DNA of 64,000 nt from Thauera sp. 28 (GTDB lineage: Bacteria; Pseudomonadota; Gammaproteobacteria; Burkholderiales; Rhodocyclaceae), in contig NZ_AMXA01000001.1 of the NCBI RefSeq assembly GCF_000310145.2, positions 186,001 to 250,000 on the forward strand, in the 5' to 3' direction. Position numbers and translations under genes: made by a program. This document shows positions 28,910 through 39,464 of this stretch, piece by piece; within the stretch, counting starts at the first letter, position 1, and each line of letters begins with the position of its first letter. The notes under the pieces were generated by a model. That model had not been told where the DNA came from and ran no database searches. It was given only the letters and a program-made list of their open reading frames with translations.

Positions 28910-29703
28910 AGCGAATTGCGCTCGGCGTGGAGTACGCCGGCGATGCCTTCTGTGGTTGGCAGAGTCAGGCGCACGGGCGTACCGTGCAGGACGTGCTGGA
29001 GTCTGCGCTTGGCCAGATTGCGGCGCAGCGGGTGCGGCTGCACTGTGCCGGCCGTACCGATACCGGGGTGCACGCCAGCGTGCAGGTTGCGCATTTCGAC
29101 ACCGATGCGCATCGTCCGGCGAGCGCTTGGGTCCGCGGCGTCAATGCCTTGCTGCCAGCGGCGGTGGTGGTGCGCTGGGCAGTGGAGGTCGACGACACCT
29201 TTCATGCGCGCTTTCTCGCCACCGACCGGCGCTATCGTTACATCCTGCACAACACGCCAACGCGCCCGGCGCTGCTTGCGGGCAGGGTAGGCTGGTTCCA
29301 CCTGCCGCTTGATGAGGCTCGTATGGCCGCCGCCGCGGAGTGCTTGGTGGGCGTGCATGATTTCAGCGCTTTCCGCGCCGCCGGCTGCCAGGCGAAGACG
29401 CCCGTGCGGCTGATGCATGAGGCGGCGGTTTCCCGGCAAGGCGATTACCTGCTGTTCGATTTTCGTGCCAATGGCTTCCTGCACCATATGATCCGCAATC
29501 TTGTCGGTGCGCTTGTGTACGTTGGCAAGGGGCGCTATCCCGTGCCCTGGATGCGTGAGTTGCTCGAGTCCTGCGATCGTTGCGGGGCTGCGCCCACCTT
29601 TGCGCCTGACGGGCTTTACCTGTGCGGCGTGAGCTACCCGTCGCGCTGGCCGCTGCCGGACGATGGGCGTATCATCGCGCTGCCCCAGCTACCCCTCGCC
29701 TGA
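28906..29703 (+). CDS. truA: tRNA pseudouridine(38-40) synthase
   Basis: Converts uridines 38-40 of the anticodon arm to pseudouridine. 265 aa from ATG 28906, which overlaps the stop of the previous gene. The catalytic Asp is residue 52 in CAGRTDTGVHA. The second-domain motif FLHHMIRNLVGALV is also present. The stop is directly followed by the trpF ATG. Confidence 0.96.
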   Translation: MKRIALGVEYAGDAFCGWQSQAHGRTVQDVLESALGQIAAQRVRLHCAGRTDTGVHASVQVAHFDTDAHRPASAWVRGVNALLPAAVVVRWAVEVDDTFHARFLATDRRYRYILHNTPTRPALLAGRVGWFHLPLDEARMAAAAECLVGVHDFSAFRAAGCQAKTPVRLMHEAAVSRQGDYLLFDFRANGFLHHMIRNLVGALVYVGKGRYPVPWMRELLESCDRCGAAPTFAPDGLYLCGVSYPSRWPLPDDGRIIALPQLPLA

Positions 29704-30327
29704 ATGCCCCGTACCCGAATCAAGATCTGCGGCCTGACAAGGCCGGAAGACGTGCGCGCCGCCGTCGACGCGGGGGCTGACGCCATCGGCTTCGTGTTCT
29801 ATCCGCCCAGTCCGCGTGCAGTCGGCATCGAACAGGCGGCCGAACTGGTTGCCCTGTTGCCGCCCTTCGTGAGTTCCGTCGGTCTGTTCGTCAATGCAGC
29901 GGCGGCGGACATCGAAGCCGTGCTGGCGCGCGTGCCTTTGCAGTTGCTGCAGTTCCATGGCGATGAGGCGCAGGCCGAGTGCGCGCGTTTCGGGCGGGCC
30001 TGGATCAAGGCCGCGCGGATGCGCCCCGGGGTCGATCTGGTAGAATTCTCAGCTTCGTATCCCGGCGCCAGCGGTATTCTGGTCGACGCGTTCGTCGATG
30101 GCTATGGTGGCGGCGGGAAGACTTTCGACTGGTCGCTGATCCCTCCCGGGTTCGGCGGCCGGCTTGTGCTGTCCGGCGGTCTGGATGCGGACAACGTCGG
30201 CGACGCGGTGCGCAGACTGCGCCCGTGGGCGGTCGATGTGTCGAGCGGGGTCGAGAGTGAAAAGGGAATCAAGGATGCGGCGAAGATCGCTGCCTTCATA
30301 GCCGGAGTTCGACATGCAGATGGCTGA
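29704..30327 (+). CDS. trpF: phosphoribosylanthranilate isomerase
   Basis: Amadori isomerase of tryptophan synthesis, a 207-aa TIM barrel. The catalytic Cys is in [10 protein letters not shown] and the Asp in [16 protein letters not shown]; the phosphate loop is [10 protein letters not shown]. It abuts truA without a gap and overlaps trpB by 14 bases. The other trp genes (trpE, trpD, trpC) are not in the window, so the pathway is split as in other betaproteobacteria. Confidence 0.96.
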   Translation: MPRTRIKICGLTRPEDVRAAVDAGADAIGFVFYPPSPRAVGIEQAAELVALLPPFVSSVGLFVNAAAADIEAVLARVPLQLLQFHGDEAQAECARFGRAWIKAARMRPGVDLVEFSASYPGASGILVDAFVDGYGGGGKTFDWSLIPPGFGGRLVLSGGLDADNVGDAVRRLRPWAVDVSSGVESEKGIKDAAKIAAFIAGVRHADG

Positions 30328-31525
30328 CACGCCTTACCAGTTTCCCGACGCGAGCGGGCATTTCGGCCCGTACGGGGGCGTCTTCGTTTCCGAAACGCTG
30401 ATGCCCGCACTGGCCGAGCTGCGCGAAGCCTACGCAGCCTGCCAGGCCGATCCGGAATTCATCGCCGAGTTCGAATACGAACTCAAGCACTACGTCGGTC
30501 GTCCGAGTCCGATCTACCACGCCAAGCGCTGGTCGGGTCTGCTCGGTGGCGCACAGATCTACCTCAAGCGCGAGGACCTCAACCATACCGGCGCGCACAA
30601 GGTGAACAACTGCATCGGCCAGGCCCTGGTGGCCCGCCGCATGGGCAAGCCGCGCGTGATCGCCGAGACCGGCGCCGGCCAGCACGGCGTCGCCACCGCC
30701 ACCGTGGCCGCGCGCTACGGCATGGAGTGTGTGGTGTACATGGGCGCCGAGGACGTCAAGCGCCAGGCGGCCAACGTCTATCGCATGAAGCTGCTCGGTG
30801 CCACCGTGGTGCCGGTCGAGTCCGGCTCGAAGACCCTCAAGGATGCGCTCAACGAGGCCATGCGCGACTGGGTCACCAACGTCGCCGACACGTTCTACAT
30901 CATCGGCACGGTTGCGGGGCCGCATCCGTATCCGATGATGGTGCGCGACTTCCAGTCGGTGATCGGCAAGGAGTGTATCGAGCAGATGCCGGAGATGGCG
31001 GGGCGCCAGCCCGACTACGTCATCGCCTGCGTCGGTGGCGGCTCGAACGCGATGGGCATCTTCCATCCTTACCTCGACGTCCCCGGCGTCAAGCTCGTGG
31101 GTGTCGAGGCGGCGGGCGACGGTCTCGACAGTGGTCGCCACTCGGCCTCGCTCACGGCTGGTCGGCCGGGTGTGCTGCACGGCAATCGTACCTACCTGCT
31201 GCAGGACGAGGACGGACAGATCATCGAGACGCACTCGGTGTCGGCAGGGCTCGACTATCCTGGTGTCGGTCCTGAGCATGCCTGGCTCAAGGATAGTGCC
31301 CGTGCCGCCTATGTCGGCATCACCGACAACGAGGCACTCAAGGCCTTTCACGATCTTTGCCGGCTCGAGGGCATCATTCCCGCGCTCGAGTCCTCGCATG
31401 CGCTGGCTTATGCCGCGAAGCTGGCGCCGACCCTGCCCAAGGACCGGGTCCTGCTCGTCAATCTGTCCGGCCGTGGCGACAAGGACATGCACACCGTCGC
31501 CGAGCGTTCCGGTATCGAGTTCTGA
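30314..31525 (+). CDS. trpB: tryptophan synthase beta chain
   Basis: PLP-dependent condensation of indole with serine. 403 aa from ATG 30314, or 401 from ATG 30320. The PLP Lys is residue 96 in HTGAHKVNN, and the glycine-rich phosphate loop is [10 protein letters not shown]. The N-terminus ([10 protein letters not shown]) is the normal TrpB1 form. It overlaps the end of trpF, indicating coupled translation. Confidence 0.97.
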   Translation: MQMADTPYQFPDASGHFGPYGGVFVSETLMPALAELREAYAACQADPEFIAEFEYELKHYVGRPSPIYHAKRWSGLLGGAQIYLKREDLNHTGAHKVNNCIGQALVARRMGKPRVIAETGAGQHGVATATVAARYGMECVVYMGAEDVKRQAANVYRMKLLGATVVPVESGSKTLKDALNEAMRDWVTNVADTFYIIGTVAGPHPYPMMVRDFQSVIGKECIEQMPEMAGRQPDYVIACVGGGSNAMGIFHPYLDVPGVKLVGVEAAGDGLDSGRHSASLTAGRPGVLHGNRTYLLQDEDGQIIETHSVSAGLDYPGVGPEHAWLKDSARAAYVGITDNEALKAFHDLCRLEGIIPALESSHALAYAAKLAPTLPKDRVLLVNLSGRGDKDMHTVAERSGIEF

Positions 31526-31567
31526 ACCAACGCGGGCCGCCATGGTGGCCCGCTGTGTGATCGAGAC

Positions 31568-32389
31568 ATGTCAAGAATCCAGACCGTATTCCAGCGCCTG
31601 CAGGCCGAAGGCCGCAAGGCGCTGATCCCCTTCGTCACTGCCGGCTTCCCGAGTCCTGAGTTGAGCCTGCCGCTGATGCAGGCCCTCGTCGACGGGGGCG
31701 CCGACATCATCGAGCTGGGCGTTCCGTTCTCCGACCCCATGGCCGATGGCCCGACCATCCAGCGCGCATCCGAGCGTGCCTTGGCTCAGGGCATGAGCCT
31801 GCGCAAGGTGCTCGAGATCGTACGGGCGTTCCGCGCAACCGATGCCGCTACGCCGGTGGTGCTCATGGGTTATGCAAATCCGATCGAGGCCATGGGGGCC
31901 GAGCGCTTCGTCAGTGCCGCGGCCGAAGCCGGGGTCGATGGCGTGCTGGTGGTCGACTACCCGCCAGAAGAGTGCGTCGGTTTTGCCGCCACGGCCAAGG
32001 CCGGTGGCCTCGATCCGATCTTCCTGCTCGCGCCGACCTCGTCCGAGCAGCGCTATGCGGACGTCGCGTCTGCCGGCAGCGGCTACATCTACTACGTTTC
32101 GCTCAAGGGCGTCACCGGTAGCGCAAAGCTGGACGTCGAGGAGGTTGCGCGCCGCATTCCGGACATCCGCGCGGCCGTCGGCATGCCGGTGGGCGTCGGT
32201 TTCGGCATCCGCGATGCGGAGAGTGCGCGCGCGGTTGGTGCAGTGGCCGACGCGGTGGTGATCGGCAGCCGCATCATCGAAGAGATCGAGAACAACCCTG
32301 GCGAGGAGGTTGCACGCGTTGCCGCCTTCATGCGCGACATCCGCTGCGCGCTTGACGACCTCGCCACCGGTAAAGGAGTGACTCAATGA
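31568..32389 (+). CDS. trpA: tryptophan synthase alpha chain
   Basis: Cleaves indole-3-glycerol phosphate to indole, which is channelled to TrpB. 273-aa TIM barrel. The catalytic Glu49 and Asp60 are seen in [16 protein letters not shown]. It follows trpB by 42 bp and overlaps accD by four bases (ATGA). Confidence 0.97.
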   Translation: MSRIQTVFQRLQAEGRKALIPFVTAGFPSPELSLPLMQALVDGGADIIELGVPFSDPMADGPTIQRASERALAQGMSLRKVLEIVRAFRATDAATPVVLMGYANPIEAMGAERFVSAAAEAGVDGVLVVDYPPEECVGFAATAKAGGLDPIFLLAPTSSEQRYADVASAGSGYIYYVSLKGVTGSAKLDVEEVARRIPDIRAAVGMPVGVGFGIRDAESARAVGAVADAVVIGSRIIEEIENNPGEEVARVAAFMRDIRCALDDLATGKGVTQ

Positions 32390-33264
32390 GTTGGTTGCAA
32401 AAGCTGCTGCCGCCCAAGATCAAGCGCGGCGAGGTGTCCGCGCGCAGCAAGTCGATTCCCGAGGGTTTGTGGAGCAAGTGCGAAGGCTGCGAGTCGGTGC
32501 TTTACCGTTCGGACCTCGACAGCAGCCTGGGCGTTTGCCCCAAGTGCGGGCATCACCATCGCCTGCGCGCGCGCAGGCGCCTCGACGTGCTGCTCGACGC
32601 CGAGGGGCGGGTCGAGATCGGTGCCGAGGTGACGCCGGTCGATGCGCTCAAGTTCAAGGATTCGCGCAAGTATCCGGAGCGCTTGTCGACCGCGACCGCC
32701 GACACAGGCGAAGCAGACGCGATGGTGGTGATGCAGGGCGCAATCAAGAGCCTGCCGGTGGTCGTGGCCTGCTTCGAATTCGAGTTCCTGGGCGGCTCGA
32801 TGGGTTCGGTCGTGGGTGAGCGCTTCGTGCGCGGCGCCAAGCGTGCCTACGAGCAGCGCATCCCCTTCATCTGCATTACCGCCTCGGGCGGTGCTCGCAT
32901 GCAGGAGGGGTTGCTGTCGCTGATGCAGATGGCCAAGACCACGGCTGCGATCACGCGTCTTGCCGAGCGCAGGCTGCCCTTCGTCACCGTGCTGACGGAC
33001 CCCACCATGGGGGGCGTGTCCGCCAGTTTTGCCTTCATGGGCGACGTGGTGATCGCAGAGCCGAACGCGCTCATCGGTTTTGCCGGCCCGCGCGTCATCG
33101 AGCAGACGGTGCGCGAGAAGCTGCCAGAAGGCTTCCAGCGCGCCGAGTTCCTGCTCGACAAAGGGGCGATCGACCTGATCGTGGATCGACGCGAGATGCG
33201 CGACGAGATCGCAGGCGTGCTTGCCATGCTGACGCGCCAGCCTGCGGACGCGGTTTCGGCGTGA
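32386..33264 (+). CDS. accD: acetyl-CoA carboxylase carboxyltransferase beta subunit
   Basis: Transfers carboxyl from biotin to acetyl-CoA to make malonyl-CoA, together with AccA (not in this window). 292 aa. The N-terminal C4 zinc ribbon ([20 protein letters not shown]) and the carboxyltransferase motif [12 protein letters not shown] are present. It overlaps both trpA (ATGA) and folC (GTGA), in the conserved trpBA-accD-folC order. Confidence 0.97.
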   Translation: MSWLQKLLPPKIKRGEVSARSKSIPEGLWSKCEGCESVLYRSDLDSSLGVCPKCGHHHRLRARRRLDVLLDAEGRVEIGAEVTPVDALKFKDSRKYPERLSTATADTGEADAMVVMQGAIKSLPVVVACFEFEFLGGSMGSVVGERFVRGAKRAYEQRIPFICITASGGARMQEGLLSLMQMAKTTAAITRLAERRLPFVTVLTDPTMGGVSASFAFMGDVVIAEPNALIGFAGPRVIEQTVREKLPEGFQRAEFLLDKGAIDLIVDRREMRDEIAGVLAMLTRQPADAVSA

Positions 33265-34586
33265 GGCCTGCGGTGGTTGCGGATCCGGGGCTGCCAGCCA
33301 GCCTCGAGGGCTGGCTGGCCTTGCTCGAGCAGCGCCATGGGCAACGCATCGAGCTCGGTCTCGAGCGTGTGCGCAAGGTCCAGCAGGCGATGGCTGCAGG
33401 CAGCGAGGCCTTGGTCATCACCGTCGGCGGTACCAACGGCAAGGGCTCGTGCTGTGCGATGCTCGAGGGCATTCTGCTGGCGGCAGGTTATCGCGTCGGT
33501 TGCTACACATCGCCCCACCTGTTGCGCTACAACGAGCGTGTTCGCATCGACGGCAGGGATGTCGACGACGAGCGCCTGGTGCAAGGCTTTGCCGCCGTCG
33601 AGGCGGTGCGCGGCGACACGCCGCTGACCTATTTCGAGCATGGCACGCTTGCGGCGTGGTCGGTGCTGGCGGGCGAAGGGCTCGATGTAATCGTCCTGGA
33701 GGTCGGTCTGGGTGGCCGGCTCGATGCGGTCAACCTTTTCGATTCCGACTGCGCGATCGTGACCAGCGTGGCAATGGACCACATGGAGTTCCTCGGCGAT
33801 TCGCGCGAGGCGATTGGCTACGAGAAGGCGGGTATCTTTCGCACGGGTTGTCCGGCCGTGTGCGGAGACCCCCAGCCACCTGCGACCTTGGTGGACCATG
33901 CTGCGGCCATTGGGGCAGAGCTGTGGATCAGCGGCCGGGATTTCGGTTTTGGTGGTGACCGCCAGCAGTGGGGCTACTGGCGGTACGAGCGGCCGCGTGC
34001 CCAGGGCGGTCTCGTAAAGCGTGGCGGGCTGGCATATCCGGCCTTGCGCGGTGCCAACCAGTTGCTCAACGCCTCTGCGGTCATCACCGCGCTCGAGTTG
34101 TTGCGTGCGCGGCTGCCCGTGTCCATGCAGCATGTGCGTCAGGGACTGATGCTGGTCGAGGTGCCCGGGCGCTTTCAGGTGCTGCCGGGGCGCCCGGCGG
34201 TGGTGCTCGACGTCGCGCACAATCCGCAGGCAGCGGGTGTGCTGGCCGAGAACCTCGGCAGCATGGGTTTCTTTCCGGAAACATGGGCCGTGCTCGGCAT
34301 GTTGGCAGACAAGGACGTCGAGGGGGTGGTCGAGCGTCTGGCTGGGCGCGTCGACCACTGGCTGCTCGCCGACCTGCCCGGCGCGCGCGGCCTTTCGGCA
34401 CAAGACCTTGCCGCACGTGTGCGCGCGGCTGGCGGTGCGGGCGATATCCGTTGCTACGAACAGCCGGCTGCTGCGTTTGCTGCAGCGCAAGATGCTGCAG
34501 CCGAGGGTGATAGAATCGTCGTCTTTGGCTCGTTCCTGACAGTGGCCGATGTGCTTGCGGCGATCAAGGCCGCACGCCAGCGATGA
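33261..34586 (+). CDS. folC: bifunctional folylpolyglutamate/dihydrofolate synthase
   Basis: Adds glutamate to dihydropteroate and folates. 441 aa from a GTG overlapping the accD stop by four bases. The ATP P-loop [12 protein letters not shown], the [13 protein letters not shown] motif and the C-terminal Mur-ligase-like LDVAHNPQA block are present. Its position after accD is conserved in proteobacteria. Confidence 0.96.
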   Translation: MRPAVVADPGLPASLEGWLALLEQRHGQRIELGLERVRKVQQAMAAGSEALVITVGGTNGKGSCCAMLEGILLAAGYRVGCYTSPHLLRYNERVRIDGRDVDDERLVQGFAAVEAVRGDTPLTYFEHGTLAAWSVLAGEGLDVIVLEVGLGGRLDAVNLFDSDCAIVTSVAMDHMEFLGDSREAIGYEKAGIFRTGCPAVCGDPQPPATLVDHAAAIGAELWISGRDFGFGGDRQQWGYWRYERPRAQGGLVKRGGLAYPALRGANQLLNASAVITALELLRARLPVSMQHVRQGLMLVEVPGRFQVLPGRPAVVLDVAHNPQAAGVLAENLGSMGFFPETWAVLGMLADKDVEGVVERLAGRVDHWLLADLPGARGLSAQDLAARVRAAGGAGDIRCYEQPAAAFAAAQDAAAEGDRIVVFGSFLTVADVLAAIKAARQR

Positions 34587-34596
34587 GGTTCTCCCG

Positions 34597-35307
34597 GTGA
34601 GTGACGCTGACAACCTGGATATCAAGAAGCGCGCGCGCCGACGTCTGGTCGGCGCGGTTGCGCTCGCCTTGCTGGCTGCCATCGTGTTGCCCATGATGAT
34701 GGACCCGGAGCCGCACCCTTCGGTGCAGGACATCCAGATCACGATCCCCGATCGGGCTGCAGCCCCTGCGCTGAAGCGGCCGGCTGCTCCCGCGGAGTCT
34801 GTGGCGGCCGTGCCACCTGCCGTATCCGAGGATGACGATGTGGCCGCCGATGGCCCGCAGTTGGTTGCGGTCGATCCGGTCGAGCCGCCCCCTGTAGAGA
34901 AAACGCCTGCGGCTCCGCCGCCTGCGCCTGCCACGACAGCGCGGCCGCCTGCGGTGGCGCCTCAGGCGCCGCCGGTGCGCCAGGAGGCATCGCCGGCGGC
35001 AAAGCCGGCGCCAAGCCGAGCGGCAACCGATGCCGACGAGGAGGCGAGGGTGCGTGCGATCCTTTCGGGCCAGCCCGTGCCGCCACGTGGCGAGGCCTTC
35101 GTGATCCAGGTCGGCGCCTTCAGCGATGCCGCCAAGGCTGCCCGCCTTGCCGATGAGCTCAAGGCGCAGGGCTTCCAGGCCTTCACCGAGCGCTCGGGCA
35201 GCGTGACACGAGTACGCGTCGGCCCGATCACGGGCCGGCAGGCAGCCGACTCGGTGGCCGCGCGCCTGAAGGCGTCGGGCCATCAGGCCGTCCTGCAGCC
35301 GCGTTGA
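34597..35307 (+). CDS. SPOR-domain cell-division protein (DedD/FtsN-like)
   Basis: 236 aa from GTG 34597, preceded by GAGG. A short cytoplasmic basic stretch (KKRARRR) is followed by one membrane helix (VGAVALALLAAIVLPMMM), a long Pro/Ala-rich periplasmic linker (about residues 50-155) and a C-terminal SPOR domain beginning GEAFVIQVGAFSD. SPOR domains bind denuded glycan at the septum. DedD is the usual partner of folC-cvpA-purF in this gene order, so DedD is the best guess. Confidence 0.85.
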   Translation: MSDADNLDIKKRARRRLVGAVALALLAAIVLPMMMDPEPHPSVQDIQITIPDRAAAPALKRPAAPAESVAAVPPAVSEDDDVAADGPQLVAVDPVEPPPVEKTPAAPPPAPATTARPPAVAPQAPPVRQEASPAAKPAPSRAATDADEEARVRAILSGQPVPPRGEAFVIQVGAFSDAAKAARLADELKAQGFQAFTERSGSVTRVRVGPITGRQAADSVAARLKASGHQAVLQPR

Positions 35308-35316
35308 GACGCAGCC

Positions 35317-35808
35317 ATGACAGTGTTCGACTACGTCTTCCTGGGTGTGCTCGGCTTTTCGGCTGCGATCGGCATGTGGCGAGGGCTGGTGAGCGAGGTT
35401 GTCGCCCTGCTGGCCTGGGTGGCAGCACTTTTTGCGGCCTGGCGCTATAACGAACAGGCAGCGGCGTTCTTCACCGGCATGATCGTGGAGCCGGTGTGGA
35501 GGCAGGTTGCGGGCGGCGCGCTGGTGGTGGTTGCAGTGCTGCTGATCGCGGCCTTGCTGCGCTACCTGCTGCGGGAGCTGTTGCGCGCTGCCGGCCTGGG
35601 GGCGACGGACCGCTTCTTCGGTGCATTGTTCGGCGTTGCACGCGGGCTTGCGGTCGCGTTCGTCGTCGTCCTGGTCGGCGGTATCGCGGGCGTGGCGCGC
35701 GAGCCCTGGTGGTCGCAGGCGCTGTTTTCGGCGCCGATGGAATCGGCCGTGATTGCTGCAAAACCCTGGCTGCCCGACGAGGTGGCCGACAAGATTCGAT
35801 TCAGATAG
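35317..35808 (+). CDS. cvpA: CvpA family inner-membrane protein
   Basis: 163 aa with four predicted membrane helices. CvpA in E. coli is needed for colicin V production and envelope stress tolerance. The pattern FDYVFLGVLGFSAAIGMWRG and the later RFFGALFGVARGL match the family. It stands directly before purF, as in many proteobacteria. Confidence 0.92.
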   Translation: MTVFDYVFLGVLGFSAAIGMWRGLVSEVVALLAWVAALFAAWRYNEQAAAFFTGMIVEPVWRQVAGGALVVVAVLLIAALLRYLLRELLRAAGLGATDRFFGALFGVARGLAVAFVVVLVGGIAGVAREPWWSQALFSAPMESAVIAAKPWLPDEVADKIRFR

Positions 35809-35818
35809 GCATGCCTCC

Positions 35819-37375
35819 ATGTGTGGAATTCTCGGTGTCGTCGCGACTTCTCCGGTCAACCAGCTTCTTTATGATGGACTGCAGGTCCTGCAGCACCGCG
35901 GCCAGGATGCGGCGGGCATTGCTACCTCGGAGGGCGGGCGCTTTCACATGCACAAGGGCTCGGGCCTCGTGCGCGACGTCTTTCGTACGCGCAACATGCG
36001 CAACTTGACCGGTAACTGGGGAATCGGCCATGTGCGTTATCCGACCGCGGGCTCGGCCTACAACGCGGCCGAGGCACAGCCTTTCTACGTCAACTCGCCG
36101 TTCGGGCTGCTGCTCGCGCACAACGGCAACCTGACCAATGCGGACGAACTCAAGCGCGAGATGTACCTCTCGGACCTGCGCCACATCAACACCAGCAGCG
36201 ATTCCGAAGTGCTGCTGAATGTGCTGGCACATGAACTGCAGGCAGCCAGCAAGGGGCTCAAGCTCGACGAGGACGCGATCTTCACCGCAGTGGCCGGCGT
36301 GCATCGGCGCTGCCGTGGTGCCTATGCGGTCGTTGCCATGATCGCCGGCTACGGGCTGCTGGCGTTCCGCGATCCGTACGGGATCCGACCGCTGGTCATC
36401 GGCCGCAACGACACGGCTGCGGGCAGCGAGTGGCTGGTCGCCTCCGAGTCGGTCGCCCTCGATGTGCTGGGCTTCCGCTTGTTGCGTGACGTCGCGCCGG
36501 GCGAGGCCGTGCTGGTCGATATCGAGGGGCGCTTCCACAGCCGCCAGTGCGCAGCCAAGACGGTGCACGCACCATGCATGTTCGAGTTCGTCTACCTGGC
36601 GCGACCCGATTCGATCATCGACGGCGTGTCGGTCTATGAGTCGCGCATGAAGATGGGCGAGTTCCTGGCCGACAAGATGAAGCGGACCATGCCCAAGGTG
36701 CACATCGACGTGGTGATCCCGATCCCGGACTCGAGCCGGCCGTCGGCCATGCAGATGGCGCATCGCCTGGGCTTGCCCTTCCGCGAGGGTTTCGTCAAGA
36801 ACCGCTACATCGGGCGCACCTTCATCATGCCGGGCCAGGCGACGCGCAAGAAGTCTGTGCGCCAGAAGCTCAACACGATTCACCAGGAGTTCAAGGGCAA
36901 GAGCGTGTTGCTGGTCGACGACTCGATCGTCCGTGGCACCACGAGCAAGGAGATCGTGAATATGGCGCGCGAAGCTGGCGCGACCCAGGTCTACCTCGCG
37001 TCTGCGGCGCCTCCCGTGCGCTATGCCAATGTGTATGGGATCGACATGCCCACGCGCGGTGAGCTGATCGCCTCGGATCGCAACGATGAGGAGATTTGCC
37101 GCGAGATCGGGGCTGACGGCCTCATCTACCAGGATCTCGACGATCTGAAGGCTTCCGTGCGGGCGCTCAATCCCGCCCTTAGCTTCTTCGAGACGTCCTG
37201 TTTCGATGGCAGCTACATTACCGGCGACATCACGGCCGAGTATCTGAACGGCGTGGAGAATCAGCGTAGCGAGCCCGCGGCGGGCAAGGGTGATGCCGGT
37301 GACCATGGCGACGACGGCGAGGGCGGCGAGGGCGGCCAGCTCGACCTCAATCTCGCCTCCGCTGGCGACCACTGA
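35819..37375 (+). CDS. purF: amidophosphoribosyltransferase
   Basis: First committed step of purine synthesis, making phosphoribosylamine from PRPP and glutamine. 518 aa from ATG 35819, so that the processed nucleophile Cys2 is exposed (MCGILGVV). The PRPP loop VLLVDDSIVRGTTS is present. The last 30 or so residues are an unusual Gly/Asp/Glu-rich tail (GDAGDHGDDGEGGEGG) beyond the normal C-terminus. It lies 10 bp after cvpA. Confidence 0.97.
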   Translation: MCGILGVVATSPVNQLLYDGLQVLQHRGQDAAGIATSEGGRFHMHKGSGLVRDVFRTRNMRNLTGNWGIGHVRYPTAGSAYNAAEAQPFYVNSPFGLLLAHNGNLTNADELKREMYLSDLRHINTSSDSEVLLNVLAHELQAASKGLKLDEDAIFTAVAGVHRRCRGAYAVVAMIAGYGLLAFRDPYGIRPLVIGRNDTAAGSEWLVASESVALDVLGFRLLRDVAPGEAVLVDIEGRFHSRQCAAKTVHAPCMFEFVYLARPDSIIDGVSVYESRMKMGEFLADKMKRTMPKVHIDVVIPIPDSSRPSAMQMAHRLGLPFREGFVKNRYIGRTFIMPGQATRKKSVRQKLNTIHQEFKGKSVLLVDDSIVRGTTSKEIVNMAREAGATQVYLASAAPPVRYANVYGIDMPTRGELIASDRNDEEICREIGADGLIYQDLDDLKASVRALNPALSFFETSCFDGSYITGDITAEYLNGVENQRSEPAAGKGDAGDHGDDGEGGEGGQLDLNLASAGDH

Positions 37376-37426
37376 ACCTGCTGACGTCCTGCACGCAAGC
37401 CTCCTGAACATCCGATTGCAGCGAAC

Positions 37427-38611
37427 ATGAGCCTTCCAGATCCGCATTCTCTTCACCCCGACACGCTCGCCGTGCGTTCGGGCATCGAGCGCAGCCAGTT
37501 CGGAGAACATGGGGAGGCGATGTACCTGACCTCCAGCTTCGTGTTCGAGAACGCAGCACAGGCGGCGGCGCGCTTCTCGGGTGAGGAGGAGGGCTATGTC
37601 TATGCCCGTTTCTCGAACCCGACAGTCAGTGCGCTGCAGACCCGGCTTGCTGCGCTTGAAGGCGCAGAGGGCTGTGTAGCGACTGCCTCCGGAATGTCGG
37701 CGATTCTTGCACTCGCAATGGCGACGCTGCAGGCGGGCGACCATGTGGTCGCGTCCAATGGTTTGTTCGGGGCCACGCAGCAGTTGTTCGGCGGCATCCT
37801 TTCCAGGTTCGGCATTCAAACGACCTTCGTCCCGACCACCGACCTCGATGCCTGGCGCGATGCCACGCAGCCGAGGACACGGCTGTTCTTTACCGAGACG
37901 CCCTCGAATCCGCTGACCGAAGTGATCGATATTGCGGCCGTGGCAGACATCGCACACGAGGCCGGAGCGCTGCTGGCCGTCGATAACTGCTTCTGCTCAC
38001 CGGCCTTGCAGCGTCCGCTCGACTTGGGTGCGGATGTCGTCGTGCATTCGGCGACGAAGTATCTGGACGGCCAGGGCAGGGTACTGGGCGGGGCCGTGGC
38101 GGGCCGCAAGCTCGTTACCGACGAGGTGTTCAAGTTCCTGCGCACAGCCGGGCCGACGCTGTCGCCCTTCAATGCCTGGGTGATCTTCAAGGGTCTTGAA
38201 ACCTTGCGCGTACGCATGGAGGCGCAGTCGGCGAGCGCGCTGGAGCTGGCGAAATGGCTCGAAGCCCAGCCTGGTGTGGCGCGGGTGTACTACCCTGGTT
38301 TGCGCTCTCACCCCCAGCACGAACTGGCAATGCGCCAACAGAAGACGGGTGGAGCAATCGTCAGTTTCGACGTCGAGGGCGGTCGCGATGCCGCCTGGAA
38401 GGTGGTCGACTCGACCCGGCTGATCTCGATCACGGCCAATCTGGGCGACACCAAGACCACGATCACGCATCCTGCGACCACTACTCACGGCCGCATCAGC
38501 GCCGAGGCGCGAGCCAGCGCGGGGATCGGCGACGGCCTGCTGCGCGTGGCGGTCGGTCTCGAGCACGTCGACGACATCAAGGAAGACCTGGCGCGCGGCC
38601 TGGCGCGCTGA
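37427..38611 (+). CDS. metZ: O-succinylhomoserine sulfhydrylase
   Basis: PLP enzyme of the Cys/Met-metabolism family that makes homocysteine from O-succinylhomoserine and sulfide. 394 aa. The PLP Lys is in VHSATKYLDGQG; SGMSAILA and the YARFSNPT substrate motif are present. The position after purF is conserved in Pseudomonas and betaproteobacteria, where the gene is metZ; metB or metY specificity cannot be excluded by sequence alone. It converges on lpxH with only 17 bp between. Confidence 0.9.
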   Translation: MSLPDPHSLHPDTLAVRSGIERSQFGEHGEAMYLTSSFVFENAAQAAARFSGEEEGYVYARFSNPTVSALQTRLAALEGAEGCVATASGMSAILALAMATLQAGDHVVASNGLFGATQQLFGGILSRFGIQTTFVPTTDLDAWRDATQPRTRLFFTETPSNPLTEVIDIAAVADIAHEAGALLAVDNCFCSPALQRPLDLGADVVVHSATKYLDGQGRVLGGAVAGRKLVTDEVFKFLRTAGPTLSPFNAWVIFKGLETLRVRMEAQSASALELAKWLEAQPGVARVYYPGLRSHPQHELAMRQQKTGGAIVSFDVEGGRDAAWKVVDSTRLISITANLGDTKTTITHPATTTHGRISAEARASAGIGDGLLRVAVGLEHVDDIKEDLARGLAR

Positions 38612-38628
38612 GCGCACAGCCGGATTGC

Positions 38629-39462
38629 TCAGCCGGCGCTTGTGTCGGTGTGGGCGCTGAACCGGCTGCCGTCGAAGGCTAGCCAACAGGCGGCGCCCCG
38701 CCAGTCGGAGAGCACGTGGCGCGCGCACTCGCGGCCATCGACCTTGAGCGCGTGGAGGTCCGGGCGGTGGGTGTGGCCGTGAACAAGGATTGGGTAGTCG
38801 TGGCTGCGGAGCAGGGCTGCGACCGCCTCCGCGTTGACGTCCATGATCTCCATCGATTTTCCGGCCTTGGCGGTTTCGCTCTTCTGGCGCAGGCTGGCGA
38901 TGAATGCCTTGCGTGCAGCCAGGGGTTGAGCGAGGAAGCCGGCTTGCCAGGCAGGGTCCCGTACCTGGCGGCGGTAGGCCTGGTAGGCGAGGTCGTCTGT
39001 GCACAGGGCGTCGCCGTGTGAGAGCAGGAGCACGGGGGCGTTTGCCGCGTCACCGAAGCGCACGCATGCGGGGTCATCGAGCAGGGTCGCGCCGATCGCG
39101 GTCGCAAAGGCCGGGCCAGCAAGCAGGTCGCGGTTGCCGGTCATGAAGTGCACTGCGGTGCCACTGCACGAGAGCGTGCGGATTGCTTCTGCAATGCGCG
39201 CATTGAAGGGCGTGGCAAGATCGTCGTCACCCGCCCAGTATTCGAACAGGTCGCCGAGGATGAACAGGCTCGCCGCCTCGCGTGCCGGGCCCTCCAGGAA
39301 GGCGAGGAAGGCCTCGACGTTGGCTGGTTCGTCTTCGCTCAGGTGCAGGTCGGAGATGAACAATGCCGGAAGGGCCGCGCGTGCGGCCTCCGGCATCGGC
39401 GCGCCAGACCCGTCCGGAACCGCCGGCTGCGGGCTGGCTTGCGAGGCGCTGCGCGTGGTCAC
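38629..39462 (-). CDS. lpxH: UDP-2,3-diacylglucosamine hydrolase
   Basis: Calcineurin-like phosphoesterase of lipid A synthesis, making lipid X. 277 aa from GTG 39462, just after the ppiB stop; ATG 39396 would give 255 aa, nearer the family's 240. Metal motifs FISDLHL, GDLFEYWAGDD, GNRD (MTGNRDLLAG) and HGHTHRPDLH are all present. The ppiB-lpxH neighbourhood is conserved in proteobacteria. Confidence 0.94.
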   Translation of the reverse strand: MTTRSASQASPQPAVPDGSGAPMPEAARAALPALFISDLHLSEDEPANVEAFLAFLEGPAREAASLFILGDLFEYWAGDDDLATPFNARIAEAIRTLSCSGTAVHFMTGNRDLLAGPAFATAIGATLLDDPACVRFGDAANAPVLLLSHGDALCTDDLAYQAYRRQVRDPAWQAGFLAQPLAARKAFIASLRQKSETAKAGKSMEIMDVNAEAVAALLRSHDYPILVHGHTHRPDLHALKVDGRECARHVLSDWRGAACWLAFDGSRFSAHTDTSAG

Positions 39463-39464
39463 GA

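Noticed and set aside
35801-37957. 718-codon minus-strand open frame opposite purF and metZ
   Set aside because: Shadow of conserved coding sequence; no domain and no ribosome site.
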